Below, piece by piece: positions 17,848-26,035 of a stretch of 36,442 bases of DNA. Within the stretch, counting starts at the first letter, position 1. Each line of letters begins with the position of its first letter. This DNA comes from Bacillus pumilus (GTDB taxonomy: Bacteria; Bacillota; Bacilli; Bacillales; Bacillaceae). A program made the position numbers and the translations under genes. The notes beneath the pieces were generated by a model. That model was given only the letters and a program-made list of their open reading frames with translations. It was not told the origin of the DNA and did not search any database. The stretch spans positions 1 to 36,442 of the forward strand of contig NZ_NKHG01000092.1 of NCBI RefSeq assembly GCF_002744245.1, in the 5' to 3' direction.

Positions 17848-19170
17848 TTATCCTCTCTCCATGAGCTGCACCATCAGCATCGCTTTGCCTACGATATTCG
17901 ATTGATGATAAACTTCCACTTCCAGCTTTCCAAACTTGCGTCCTACTTCTAAAATATTTGGCTTGATCTGTATCGTGGATTCCATTTGAACCGGTTTTAA
18001 GAAGTAGACAGAGAGACTTTCGACAATCAGCTCGCCTTTTTTATGAGATTTTAAGAAGCGGTTGGCGGATTCGATTAAAATTTGTGTGAACACTCCGTAT
18101 GAAATGTTTCCAAGCTGGTTTGTCATTTGTGGTGTGACCTCATATTGATACACTGCATCTGCTTTTGGTTTGTCTGTATCGGTCTCTTTAAACCCTCTTG
18201 AGACAACATCATCCAGTTTTTCTCCAACCTGCGGCTGCTTTTGAATCATTTGCAGCGCCTTGAGCACGTCCTGACGGCTAATCATCCCAATCAGCTTCGC
18301 ATAATCATCTACAACTGGCAGCACCTCAATGCCTTCCCATACCATCATTTGGGCAGCAGAGGCGACAGAGGTTTTGCCAATGACTGTCAGGGGGTTTTTC
18401 GTCATCACCTTTTCAATCGGTGTAGAGCGGTCATGCCCCGCGATATCCTTTGAGGTGAGAATGCCGTGAATCTTCATTTGGTCGTCTGCGACCGGGAAGC
18501 GGCCGTGGCCAGTTTCATAATTCTTTTCATACCATTTTTCAAGCTTATCCTCCGGTGATAAATACACCGTCCGTTCTATCGGGGTTAAAATATCTTCCAC
18601 AAGCACAATCTCTTTTTTAATTAATTGGTCATAAATGGCTCGGTTAATAAGAGCCGCTACAGTAAATGTATCGTAGCTTGTCGATAATATTGGCAGTTCA
18701 AGCTCATCTGCGAGCTGAATGATTTGTTCATCTGTTGAGAATCCACCTGTAACCAGCACAGCCGCTCCTGCCTCTAATGCTTGCCTGTGGGCATTGATCC
18801 GGTTTCCGACGATCAGCAGGTTTCCAGCTGCCGTATATCGCATCATCGCATCCAGCTCCATCGCACCGATGACAAATTTGTTTAAGGTTTTATGTAAGCC
18901 GGCTCGCCCTCCAAGCACCTGTCCATCAATAACATTGACCACTTCTGCATATGTCAGCTTTTCAATATTTTCTTTTTTCTTCTGTTCAATCCGAATGGTA
19001 CCAACTCGTTCAATCGTACTGACGAATCCTTTATTTTCAGCATCCTTGATGGCCCTGTAAGCGGTGCCTTCACTCACTTTCATTTCTTTCGCTATGCGCC
19101 GGACAGAGATTTTCTCTCCGACATCTAATGAATCAATATACGATAAAATTTGCTCATGCTTTGTCGCCAA
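17848..19170 (-). CDS. ytoI: HTH-DRTGG-CBS-hotdog regulator-like protein YtoI
   Basis: A 440 aa multidomain protein. An N-terminal winged helix (1-65, KISVRRIAKEMKVSEGTAYR) suggests DNA binding. A DRTGG domain follows (about 70-180), then a CBS pair (about 190-315) expected to bind an adenosine nucleotide, and a C-terminal hotdog domain (about 330-435) like acyl-CoA thioesterases. This suggests a transcription factor sensing a nucleotide and perhaps an acyl-CoA, but no ligand or target is known to me. The start is TTG (19168-19170) behind AGGGTGA. The promoter carries a dyad and a cre-like box, so autoregulation and carbon control are plausible. Confidence 0.9.
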   Translation of the reverse strand: MATKHEQILSYIDSLDVGEKISVRRIAKEMKVSEGTAYRAIKDAENKGFVSTIERVGTIRIEQKKKENIEKLTYAEVVNVIDGQVLGGRAGLHKTLNKFVIGAMELDAMMRYTAAGNLLIVGNRINAHRQALEAGAAVLVTGGFSTDEQIIQLADELELPILSTSYDTFTVAALINRAIYDQLIKKEIVLVEDILTPIERTVYLSPEDKLEKWYEKNYETGHGRFPVADDQMKIHGILTSKDIAGHDRSTPIEKVMTKNPLTVIGKTSVASAAQMMVWEGIEVLPVVDDYAKLIGMISRQDVLKALQMIQKQPQVGEKLDDVVSRGFKETDTDKPKADAVYQYEVTPQMTNQLGNISYGVFTQILIESANRFLKSHKKGELIVESLSVYFLKPVQMESTIQIKPNILEVGRKFGKLEVEVYHQSNIVGKAMLMVQLMERG

Positions 19171-19189
19171 TCCCGTTCACCCTTTTTGT

Positions 19190-19203
19190 TTTCAGCGTTT
19201 TCA
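19190..19203 (-). promoter_or_regulatory. cre-like box at the ytoI start site
   Basis: Minus strand TGAAAACGCTGAAA matches TGWAANCGNTNWCA at 13 of 14 positions. It lies a few bases downstream of the predicted start site, a position where CcpA would repress. Confidence 0.5.
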
Positions 19204-19213
19204 TCTATGTTTC

Positions 19214-19243
19214 ATTATAAAGGCAGGAGCCTTTTAATAGCAA
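19214..19243 (-). promoter_or_regulatory. Predicted ytoI promoter with a dyad in the spacer
   Basis: Minus-strand -35 TTGCTA (19238-19243), 18-base spacer, -10 TATAAT (19214-19219). Between them the inverted repeat AAAGGC-N4-GCCTTT (19219-19234) fills the spacer, a typical operator position. Confidence 0.5.
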
Positions 19244-19275
19244 TTTGTCTTTTACGCCAGCACGATAAAGGCAAA

Positions 19276-19306
19276 CAAAAAAGCCGGCATTTGTGTGCCG
19301 GCTTTT
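19276..19306 (-). terminator. Intrinsic terminator of ytkL
   Basis: Minus strand: GCCGGCA-CACAAA-TGCCGGC stem-loop (19283-19302) followed by TTTTTT. Confidence 0.9.
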
Positions 19307-19317
19307 CATTATGATGA

Positions 19318-20001
19318 TTAAATATCGATGAATTCTCCGCTGTTTAATACGCGACCCACGCCGCCATGCAAGCTGTCCGCAAATACATGAGGATCCTGCT
19401 CAATCGGTGGGAATGTACTGTAGTGAATTGGAACAACCTGCTTTGCTCGAAGCCATTCTGCTGCGATTCTTGCATCGTCTGGTCCCATTGTGAAATTATC
19501 ACCAATTGGAAGGAATGCAAGGTGAATATGATTCAGTTCACCGATCAGCTTCATATCTGAAAAGAGCGCAGTGTCTCCAGCATGATAAATCGTTTTGCCT
19601 TCTGCGGTAAATAAAATACCTGATGGCATGCCTGTATACGTAATCGTTTTTGCATCTTCATCAATGACAGCTGAGCCATGAAACGCTTGCGTAAGCTTGA
19701 CTTTACCAAATTCAAACTCACATCCGCCGCCGATATGAAGCGGGTGCGTTTTCACCCCTTGCCAGCTTAAATAGACAGCAAGCTCGTTTGGTGCGACAAC
19801 GAGGGCATCATTGTTTTTCGCAATTTCAACGGTGTCACCGAGGTGATCTCTATGTCCGTGAGTTAGCAAAATCGCATCTGCTTTGACATCTTGTGGTTTG
19901 ATCTCTGTGTGCTTATTTCCATTTAAAAATGGATCAATCCAAATATGGTATCCGTTTGTTTCAATGTGCACGACTGAATGTCCATGATATGTAGCTTTCA
20001 T
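19318..20001 (-). CDS. ytkL: Metallo-beta-lactamase-fold hydrolase (UPF0173) YtkL
   Basis: A 227 aa cytosolic metal-dependent hydrolase. The metal-binding motif HGHRDHLGD (His48, His50, Asp52, His53), the HAGDTALF segment and a late [11 protein letters not shown]is are in the order expected for the beta-lactamase-like fold of UPF0173. The length equals that of family members. The substrate is unknown. AAAGGTGG precedes the ATG. It follows ytkK by 65 bases with no terminator, so the two may be cotranscribed; a strong terminator closes ytkL. Confidence 0.92.
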   Translation of the reverse strand: MKATYHGHSVVHIETNGYHIWIDPFLNGNKHTEIKPQDVKADAILLTHGHRDHLGDTVEIAKNNDALVVAPNELAVYLSWQGVKTHPLHIGGGCEFEFGKVKLTQAFHGSAVIDEDAKTITYTGMPSGILFTAEGKTIYHAGDTALFSDMKLIGELNHIHLAFLPIGDNFTMGPDDARIAAEWLRAKQVVPIHYSTFPPIEQDPHVFADSLHGGVGRVLNSGEFIDI

Positions 20002-20066
20002 GTAGTATATCCACCTTTCGATTTTGATCTCATATCATCTATTCCCTGTATAAAAAGCTGAAAAAC

Positions 20067-20822
20067 TTAATGCCTATGAATCACGTTAAGACCACCTGTT
20101 GCTTCAATGACAGTCCCTGTAATCAGGTCTGATCGATCATCGCATAAAAACGAGATGATACGCCCTATATCTTCTCCTGTACCAGATCGGCCAATTGGTG
20201 TTTCATCGGCTTTGATCCGCCGTGCTTCCTCTATCGTGGCTTCTTTCATGTCACCAACAATTTTGCCCGGACAAACCATATTGGCCGTGATGCCATTTTC
20301 AGCTTCTTCAATCGAAATGGTTTTCGTTAATGACGCCAATCCTACTTTTGCCGCTCCGAAGGCGGACCTGTGCATCCAGCCTGGTGCATGATCTGCCCCT
20401 TGGAAGCCATACGTGATAATGCGGCCAAAGCCTTGTTTTCTCATCATGGGGATGACCATTCGGAACAAATGGAACACTGCGGATAGGTTGCCTTCTATCA
20501 TTTGATACCATTCATCTTCGGAATAATCCGCTAGTTTTTTCCGTTCAAAAATATAAGGACCGGCATTATTGATTAAAGCGTCAATCCGCCCAAATCGCTC
20601 AGCTGCCAACTCTACCATGTTTTTTAAATCAGCTTTGTTTGTCACATCACCTTGGACAAATTGAAGCTTTTCTTCGTATTCCTGCAATTCTTCTTTCATC
20701 TGCCGCACAGCTTCATCATCACTTCGATAATTCACTGTCACAGAATACCCCATATTCAGTAAAGACTCGGTGACTTTCCTGCCAAGTCCTTTAGAACCCG
20801 CTGTTATTAATGCGTGTCGCAC
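20067..20822 (-). CDS. ytkK: Short-chain dehydrogenase/reductase-like protein, atypical active site
   Basis: A 251 aa Rossmann-fold SDR protein annotated in relatives as 3-oxoacyl-ACP reductase-like. Cofactor elements are intact: ITAGSKGLG (TGxxxGxG-like) near the N-terminus, VNYRSD after strand 2 (NADP-type), GDVT, and NNAG in LINNAGPYIFER. The catalytic YxxxK reads F-G-A-A-K (codon TTC, around 20360) and the usual Ser about 13 residues earlier is replaced (region ITYGFQGADHAPG), so the Ser-Tyr-Lys triad is incomplete. It may be inactive as an oxidoreductase or use another mechanism. The GTG at 20820-20822 is placed by AGGAGGA, 6 bases upstream; the frame is open to 20906 without an RBS. Confidence 0.9.
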   Translation of the reverse strand: MRHALITAGSKGLGRKVTESLLNMGYSVTVNYRSDDEAVRQMKEELQEYEEKLQFVQGDVTNKADLKNMVELAAERFGRIDALINNAGPYIFERKKLADYSEDEWYQMIEGNLSAVFHLFRMVIPMMRKQGFGRIITYGFQGADHAPGWMHRSAFGAAKVGLASLTKTISIEEAENGITANMVCPGKIVGDMKEATIEEARRIKADETPIGRSGTGEDIGRIISFLCDDRSDLITGTVIEATGGLNVIHRH

Positions 20823-20924
20823 ACAATCTCCTCCTAAAGCAAAGGTTGCAAGTTCATGTGTTTCTTTTGTTATCTTTACTTTACTATAAACCAGCATCAG
20901 GCGCACTTCTGAACCCTTTGTCTG

Positions 20925-21122
20925 CTATTCATGATGCGGACGAAAAAACGCAGGATGAGTCATCCTTTTTGCACATCCCACGAGCGATGATCGAACAACA
21001 TATTCCATTTCATCTTGTAATGAGACAAGCCATACATCATTGGCTCGTCCGTCATATTGTTCACCGAGCGTTTCAACCGATATGATGGGCTGATCAAACA
21101 AAGCCTCAAGCGTTTTCTTCAT
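20925..21122 (-). CDS. Short fragment resembling the N-terminus of an aminoglycoside phosphotransferase-type kinase
   Basis: 65 aa: an acidic N-terminus (MKKTLEALFDQPII), a LGEQYDGRANDVWLV segment and EMEYVVRSSLV. These look like the nucleotide-binding beta strands (G-loop, then a VVR/VVK strand) of a phosphotransferase family, after which the protein stops at TAG. A whole kinase would be about 280-300 aa, so this is either a remnant or a tiny gene kept on its own. A similar short gene (ytzD) may exist at this place in B. subtilis; I cannot confirm that. GGGAG lies 12 bases before the ATG. Confidence 0.5.
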   Translation of the reverse strand: MKKTLEALFDQPIISVETLGEQYDGRANDVWLVSLQDEMEYVVRSSLVGCAKRMTHPAFFRPHHE

Positions 21123-21202
21123 GATCTGCTGTCACTCCCTCTTCAGCTTGACACTGGTATGCTTTCATTTTCTCCAATGATGATCAATTTCCTTGTTCCA
21201 TT

Positions 21203-21236
21203 ACAAAAAACCATCCGTATAAACGAATGGTTTTGA
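21203..21236 (-). terminator. Intrinsic terminator of argGH
   Basis: Minus strand: AAAACCATTCGT / ACGGATGGTTTT stem (12 bp, one G-U) with TTAT loop, followed by extra Ts; it starts shortly after the argH stop. Confidence 0.9.
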
Positions 21237-21240
21237 TCAG

Positions 21241-22614
21241 TTACACTAGGCAGGCTTTTGCTTTTTCTAAAGCTAGCTGAATTTGCTTAAAGCCAGTTCC
21301 ACCTGCACTTGTTCTTTTTTCAACAGCAACATACGGATCAAGAACGGTGTAAATGTCTTCTTCAAAAAGATCGCTCGCCTCTTTGAATGTTTCAAACGGA
21401 AGATCACTTAAGTAGATGCCTTTTTGAATGCACGTATACACAAGCTTGCCAACGATTTCGTGTGCTTCACGGAATGGCATGCCTTTTTTCGCTAGGTAGT
21501 CTGCCACTTCTGTCGCATTTGAGAAATCTTCTTTTGTTGCCTTTTTCATGACATCCTCGTTCACTGTCATCGTTTGAATCATGCCTGTGAAAATTTGCAG
21601 GCTGCCAGCGATGGTTTTCACTGTATCAAACATGCCTTCCTTATCTTCTTGCAGGTCTTTATTATACGTAAGCGGCAAACCTTTCATAATGGTGAGAAGC
21701 CCCATTAGGTTGCCATATACACGGCCTGTTTTCCCACGGATCAATTCTGCCATATCCGGGTTTTTCTTTTGCGGCATCATGCTGCTGCCTGTTGCGTACG
21801 TGTCATCAAGCTCAATGAATTTAAATTCTTGAGAACACCATAAAATGATTTCCTCACAGAGACGTGAGAGATGCATCATCACAAGGCTGCTATTAGACAA
21901 AAACTCTAAAATGAAATCCCGATCACTCACGCCATCAAGGCTGTTTTCGTAAATGTGGTCAAAGCCAAGCAGCTCTGCTGTATATTCACGATCAATCGGG
22001 AATGTCGTTCCTGCTAACGCTCCGCATCCAAGTGGAGACACGTTAATTCGCTTTAATGAATCTTGAAAACGCGCTTTGTCACGTTCAAGCATCCAGAAAT
22101 AGGCGAGCATATGATGAGCGAAGGAAATAGGCTGTGCACGCTGCAAGTGCGTGTATCCTGGAAAAATCGTTTCAACGTGCTGTTCTGCTTTCTTCACAAG
22201 CACCTTTTGAAAAGAAGAGATCAGTTCAATGATATGCTCAACTTGGTTATTCAAATATAAGTGCATATCGGTTGCGACCTGATCATTCCGGCTTCTCGCT
22301 GTGTGCAATTTGCCGCCAAGCGGACCAATCTCATCAATGAGCATTTTTTCAAGGTTTAAATGGATGTCCTCATAATCCACTGAGAATTCCAATTCATCTG
22401 CCTCTGCCTTTTTCATGAGCGTATTCAGTCCATCTTTGATGGCAGCGGCCTCCTCATCGTCTAGGATACCGCATGTATTCAGCATACTTGCATGAGCAAG
22501 GGAGCCTGTCAGATCTTCTTTGACTAATTGTTTGTCAAAATGAATGGATGCGCCAAACTCATCGACCCATTTTTCTGGTGTTTTTTGAAATCGGCCTCCC
22601 CAAAGCTTTTTCAT
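21241..22614 (-). CDS. argH: Argininosuccinate lyase
   Basis: Splits argininosuccinate into arginine and fumarate, the last step of arginine synthesis; cytosolic homotetramer. The 457 aa product has the fumarase/aspartase superfamily signatures: [13 protein letters not shown], the [16 protein letters not shown] region with catalytic His, and the flexible-loop signature [12 protein letters not shown] containing the catalytic Ser. The ATG overlaps the argG stop by 4 bases (ATGA), indicating translational coupling in argG-argH. A terminator lies just after the gene. Confidence 0.98.
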   Translation of the reverse strand: MKKLWGGRFQKTPEKWVDEFGASIHFDKQLVKEDLTGSLAHASMLNTCGILDDEEAAAIKDGLNTLMKKAEADELEFSVDYEDIHLNLEKMLIDEIGPLGGKLHTARSRNDQVATDMHLYLNNQVEHIIELISSFQKVLVKKAEQHVETIFPGYTHLQRAQPISFAHHMLAYFWMLERDKARFQDSLKRINVSPLGCGALAGTTFPIDREYTAELLGFDHIYENSLDGVSDRDFILEFLSNSSLVMMHLSRLCEEIILWCSQEFKFIELDDTYATGSSMMPQKKNPDMAELIRGKTGRVYGNLMGLLTIMKGLPLTYNKDLQEDKEGMFDTVKTIAGSLQIFTGMIQTMTVNEDVMKKATKEDFSNATEVADYLAKKGMPFREAHEIVGKLVYTCIQKGIYLSDLPFETFKEASDLFEEDIYTVLDPYVAVEKRTSAGGTGFKQIQLALEKAKACLV

Positions 22615-23822
22615 GCTTTAACCTGCTCCTTTTTATTCACGATGCTGTTTACTTTTGTTGGTAAGCCCCAAAGGTTAATAAATCCTACCGCTGCATCATG
22701 ATCGAATTCATCTGCTTTTGTATAAGTTGCTAGATTTTCATCATAAAGTGAATATGGTGATTTACGTCCTTCTACAATGGCATGGCCTTTAAATAGTTTC
22801 ACACGTACAACACCTGTTACGTTCTGTTGTGTTTCTTGTAAGAAAGCATCTAATGCTTCTTTAAGCGGTGAGAACCATAAGCCGTTGTATATTAATTCAG
22901 CCATTTTTTGTTCAACGATTGGCTTAAAGTGCGCGACTTCTTTCACTAGTGTTAAATCTTCAAGCTCTTTATGTGCTTTCAGAAGTGTGACAGCACCTGG
23001 GCACTCGTACACTTCCCGAGATTTGATCCCCACAAGACGGTTTTCAACGTGATCAATTCTGCCAACGCCATGCTGACCAGCGACTTCATTTAAATGAAGG
23101 ATGAGATCAGATAATGAATACTGGATACCGTCAATGGCTGTTGGTTTTCCTTTTTCAAACGTGATTTCAATGATCTCAGGTGTGTCAGGAGTTTTTTCAA
23201 GCGGATTCGTCAGATCATATGCCCCTTCTGGCGGCGCAGCCCAAGGATCTTCTAAGATGCCACATTCGTTACTTCTGCCCCAAAGGTTTTGGTCGATTGA
23301 ATATGGGCTGTCTAAGTTAATTGGAATTGGAATACCATGCTTTTGTGCATAATCAATTTCTTCATCACGAGACCATTTCCATTCACGTACTGGCGCAAGT
23401 ACTTCTAGGTCTGGATTTAATGCTTTAATGGATACTTCAAAACGAACTTGGTCGTTCCCTTTTCCTGTACATCCGTGAGCCACTGCTACTGCATTTTCTT
23501 TCTCTGCTACTTCTACTAATTTTTTTGCAATAAGTGGACGAGATAAGGCAGAGACAAGCGGGTATTTTCCTTCATACATTGTGTGTGCTTGTAATGCAGT
23601 CAGTGCAAATTCTTCAGCAAATTCTTCTTTTGCGTCGATCATGTAGGATTGAACCGCTCCGACTTGAAGTGCTTTTTGCTGAACGAATGCTAAGTCTTTT
23701 CCTTCACCTACGTCCAGGCAGCAAGCGACAACTTCGTATCCTTGCTCTTGTAACCATTTAACTGCAACAGAGGTATCAAGACCTCCGGAATATGCTAATA
23801 CGACTTTTTTATTTTGTGACAT
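22611..23822 (-). CDS. argG: Argininosuccinate synthase
   Basis: ATP-dependent condensation of citrulline and aspartate to argininosuccinate. The 403 aa product starts [20 protein letters not shown] with the PP-loop SGGLDTS. It has the family signatures [15 protein letters not shown] and [16 protein letters not shown], and a C-terminal oligomerisation helix. Good RBS (AGAGGAG) before the ATG. First gene of argG-argH. A candidate arginine-repressor half-box lies upstream, in line with AhrC control known in B. subtilis. Confidence 0.98.
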   Translation of the reverse strand: MSQNKKVVLAYSGGLDTSVAVKWLQEQGYEVVACCLDVGEGKDLAFVQQKALQVGAVQSYMIDAKEEFAEEFALTALQAHTMYEGKYPLVSALSRPLIAKKLVEVAEKENAVAVAHGCTGKGNDQVRFEVSIKALNPDLEVLAPVREWKWSRDEEIDYAQKHGIPIPINLDSPYSIDQNLWGRSNECGILEDPWAAPPEGAYDLTNPLEKTPDTPEIIEITFEKGKPTAIDGIQYSLSDLILHLNEVAGQHGVGRIDHVENRLVGIKSREVYECPGAVTLLKAHKELEDLTLVKEVAHFKPIVEQKMAELIYNGLWFSPLKEALDAFLQETQQNVTGVVRVKLFKGHAIVEGRKSPYSLYDENLATYTKADEFDHDAAVGFINLWGLPTKVNSIVNKKEQVKA

Positions 23823-23865
23823 GATTGAAAAGCTCCTCTCGCTTGTTTTGATTCTGTGAATGTTT

Positions 23866-23883
23866 TTTGCATAAAAATAAGTT
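23866..23883 (+). promoter_or_regulatory. Possible AhrC (arginine repressor) box upstream of argG
   Basis: A TGCATAAAAAT core here resembles the Bacillus Arg box core TGAATAAAAAT. It lies about 45 bases before argG. The match is partial (about 10 of 18) and no clear promoter could be set, so this is tentative. Confidence 0.3.
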
Positions 23884-23952
23884 TTAATTTATAAACATGC
23901 ATTTAGTATGTATACACTGTAACAAGGAAAAATTGTTTTTTCAACCCCTTTA

Positions 23953-23985
23953 TGAAAAAAACTCTGCCAATTTTTCTTGGCAGAG
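23953..23985 (-). terminator. Intrinsic terminator of moaB
   Basis: Minus strand: perfect ACTCTGCCAA / TTGGCAGAGT stem (23960-23985) with a 6-base loop, followed by TTTTTT. Confidence 0.92.
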
Positions 23986-23995
23986 TCATTATGGG

Positions 23996-24511
23996 CTATT
24001 TTTGATCTTTTTCAAGCTCACGCAAGACGTGAGGAAGCTCTGGAATAATGAGTTTGGTCATGGCTAATCGAACCGCTCCAGTAGAGCCCGGCGTGGCAAA
24101 GACAGCTTTTTGGTTGATCACCCCTGCCGTTGCTCTAGACAAGATAGCCGCAGAACCAATGTCTTCTGTATAGCTTAGCATGCGAAAGATTTCGCCAAAG
24201 CCCGGCAGCTCTTTGGAGAAAAGAGGGGTAATTGATTCAATGGTGACATCTCTTGCCGCAATACCTGTCCCCCCATTTAACAAGACGGCATCAATCTTCA
24301 CTTCACTTGTTCCTTCTAATACGGCGTCTTGAATCGCTCCAATTTCATCTTCCACAATATCGTATGCAAGAATCAGATGTCCCTGTTCTTTGAGCAAATC
24401 AATCATGAGACGGCCGCTTTTATCCGTTTCTTTCGTCCTTGTATCACTGACCGTAATGACTTTTAAATGAAGCCTCGCTTTCGCCTCACGTTTATGTTCC
24501 GCAACGCTCAT
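23996..24511 (-). CDS. moaB: Molybdenum cofactor biosynthesis protein MoaB
   Basis: MPT-adenylyltransferase-like protein of the MogA/MoaB family in molybdenum cofactor synthesis. The 171 aa product has the substrate-binding run LNGGTGIAARDVTIES, PLFSKELPGFGEIFR, LSRATAGV and ATPGSTGAVRLA, all typical of the family. The N-terminal extension (about 17 residues, Lys/Arg-rich) is common in Bacillus MoaB. The ATG has GGAAG at a long spacing, so the start is a little uncertain. It stands alone, between argG and ackA, with its own terminator. The rest of the Moco pathway is not in this window. Confidence 0.94.
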   Translation of the reverse strand: MSVAEHKREAKARLHLKVITVSDTRTKETDKSGRLMIDLLKEQGHLILAYDIVEDEIGAIQDAVLEGTSEVKIDAVLLNGGTGIAARDVTIESITPLFSKELPGFGEIFRMLSYTEDIGSAAILSRATAGVINQKAVFATPGSTGAVRLAMTKLIIPELPHVLRELEKDQK

Positions 24512-24569
24512 CTTTTACACCGCTTCCTTTCGCTCCTTATTGGATCACATTATAGCATGCTGCTTTCAA

Positions 24570-24603
24570 CAAAAAAAAGCTCTTTCCCATTAGGAAAAGA
24601 GCT
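24570..24603 (-). terminator. Intrinsic terminator of ackA
   Basis: Minus strand: AGCTCTTTTCC / GGGAAAGAGCT stem with a short loop, followed by eight Ts. Confidence 0.9.
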
Positions 24604-24615
24604 GCACAAAATGTA

Positions 24616-25800
24616 TTACGCTAAGCGCATAACGTCTCTTGCAATCATCACTTCTTCGTTTGTTGGAATCACGATGACTTTCACAGGAGAGTGCGGATAG
24701 CTGATGAATGCTTCTTCGCCTCTCATGTTGTTAAGAGAAGGGTCCCAATAAACGCCCATGAATTCTAGCCCACGAAGTACACGTGCTCTCACTTCTGAAC
24801 TATTCTCACCAATTCCAGCTGTGAAGATGATCGCATCTACGCCATTCATTCTCGCTGCATAAGAACCGATGTATTTGTGAATACGGCTAGCAAAGATATC
24901 AAGGGCTACCTCTGCACGGTCGTTTCCTTCTTCTGTTGCTTCTTCGATATCACGAAGGTCACTTGAAAGACCAGACACGCCTAAAAGGCCACTCTTCTTA
25001 TTCAAAGTAGAGAGTACTTCTTCAGCAGTATGTCCTGTTTTCTCCATAATAAATGGAATGAGGGCAGGGTCAATGTTACCTGAACGTGTACCCATCGCAA
25101 CACCAGCAAGTGGTGTGAAGCCCATTGATGTATCGATTGATTTTCCGCCTTCTACTGCTGCGATACTCGCACCATTTCCTAGGTGGCAAGAAATTAAACG
25201 AAGCTCTTCAAGAGGACGACCTAATAGCTCTGCTGCACGTTCTGTGACAAACTTATGGCTTGTTCCGTGGAATCCGTATTTACGAATACCAAAGTTTTTG
25301 TAGTAATCGTACGGAAGGCTGTATAGGTAAGACTGCTCTGGCATTGTTTGGTGGAAGGCTGTATCGAACACAGCAATCGCTGGTACGTCAGGCAGAATTT
25401 GTTTGAATGCTTTGATTCCTACAACATTTGCAGGGTTGTGAAGTGGTGCTAGCTCAGAAAGCTGATCAATGTCATTGATGACTTCGTCTGTTAATAGAAC
25501 AGAGTCGCTGAACTTCTCTCCCCCGTGAACGACGCGGTGTCCTACGCCATCAATTTCATTAAAGTCTTTGATGATGTGGAATTCAGTTAATTTTTCAAGC
25601 AGCATTTTTACCGCTACTGCGTGATCTGGAATATCTGTGATTTCTGTTTTCTTTTCTCCATCTACAGAAATCGTAAAGATACTGTTGTCCATTCCTATTC
25701 TTTCAACAAGACCTTTCGTTAAAACGGTTTCTTCTGGCATGTCGAACAATTGGAATTTAAGAGATGAGCTTCCTGCGTTGATTGCAATAATTTTGGACAT
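24616..25800 (-). CDS. ackA: Acetate kinase
   Basis: Makes ATP and acetate from acetyl phosphate in overflow metabolism. The 394 aa product has the ASKHA-fold signatures: [12 protein letters not shown] at the N-terminus, [16 protein letters not shown], the [14 protein letters not shown] loop, FTAGIGENS and a C-terminal [12 protein letters not shown] (Glu of the active site). Its length equals that of B. subtilis AckA. AAGGAGCGA lies before the ATG. It is monocistronic, between a terminator and a perfect cre box about 170 bases upstream of the start. Such a box activates ackA through CcpA in B. subtilis. Confidence 0.98.
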   Translation of the reverse strand: MSKIIAINAGSSSLKFQLFDMPEETVLTKGLVERIGMDNSIFTISVDGEKKTEITDIPDHAVAVKMLLEKLTEFHIIKDFNEIDGVGHRVVHGGEKFSDSVLLTDEVINDIDQLSELAPLHNPANVVGIKAFKQILPDVPAIAVFDTAFHQTMPEQSYLYSLPYDYYKNFGIRKYGFHGTSHKFVTERAAELLGRPLEELRLISCHLGNGASIAAVEGGKSIDTSMGFTPLAGVAMGTRSGNIDPALIPFIMEKTGHTAEEVLSTLNKKSGLLGVSGLSSDLRDIEEATEEGNDRAEVALDIFASRIHKYIGSYAARMNGVDAIIFTAGIGENSSEVRARVLRGLEFMGVYWDPSLNNMRGEEAFISYPHSPVKVIVIPTNEEVMIARDVMRLA

Positions 25801-25966
25801 TCTTGTCGCTCCTTTTACTCAGTTGTTATATAAGGTTTCACGTTTTTTCCGGTGCTATATTCAACCTGTTTGAACGGGTCTTTTATAGTTTAACGATAAG
25901 TCCGAAAAATATCTGACTTTTTCATTTAAACATTGAAAACTTTGCATTTCAAGTACACCTTCGAAC

Positions 25967-25980
25967 TGTTATCGCTTACA
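25967..25980 (-). promoter_or_regulatory. Perfect cre box upstream of ackA
   Basis: Minus strand TGTAAGCGATAACA matches all 14 positions of TGWAANCGNTNWCA. It is upstream of the probable -10 (TATAAA near 25887-25892, without a good -35). In B. subtilis CcpA activates ackA from such an upstream cre. Confidence 0.85.
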
Positions 25981-26003
25981 TCAATAAGTCGTTATTTTCT
26001 GAA

Positions 26004-26035
26004 AAGTAAAATAGCCAGACATCACTCTGGCTATT
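26004..26035 (-). terminator. Terminator of ytxK
   Basis: Minus strand: perfect AATAGCCAGA / TCTGGCTATT stem (26010-26035) with a 6-base loop followed by TTTTAC. The stem includes the ytxK stop codon, and the ackA cre box lies 24 bases beyond. Confidence 0.8.

Noticed and set aside
25801-25966. Possible riboswitch in the ackA leader
   Set aside because: About 165 bases, but no recognisable riboswitch core or terminator/antiterminator pair; better explained as promoter region with cre.
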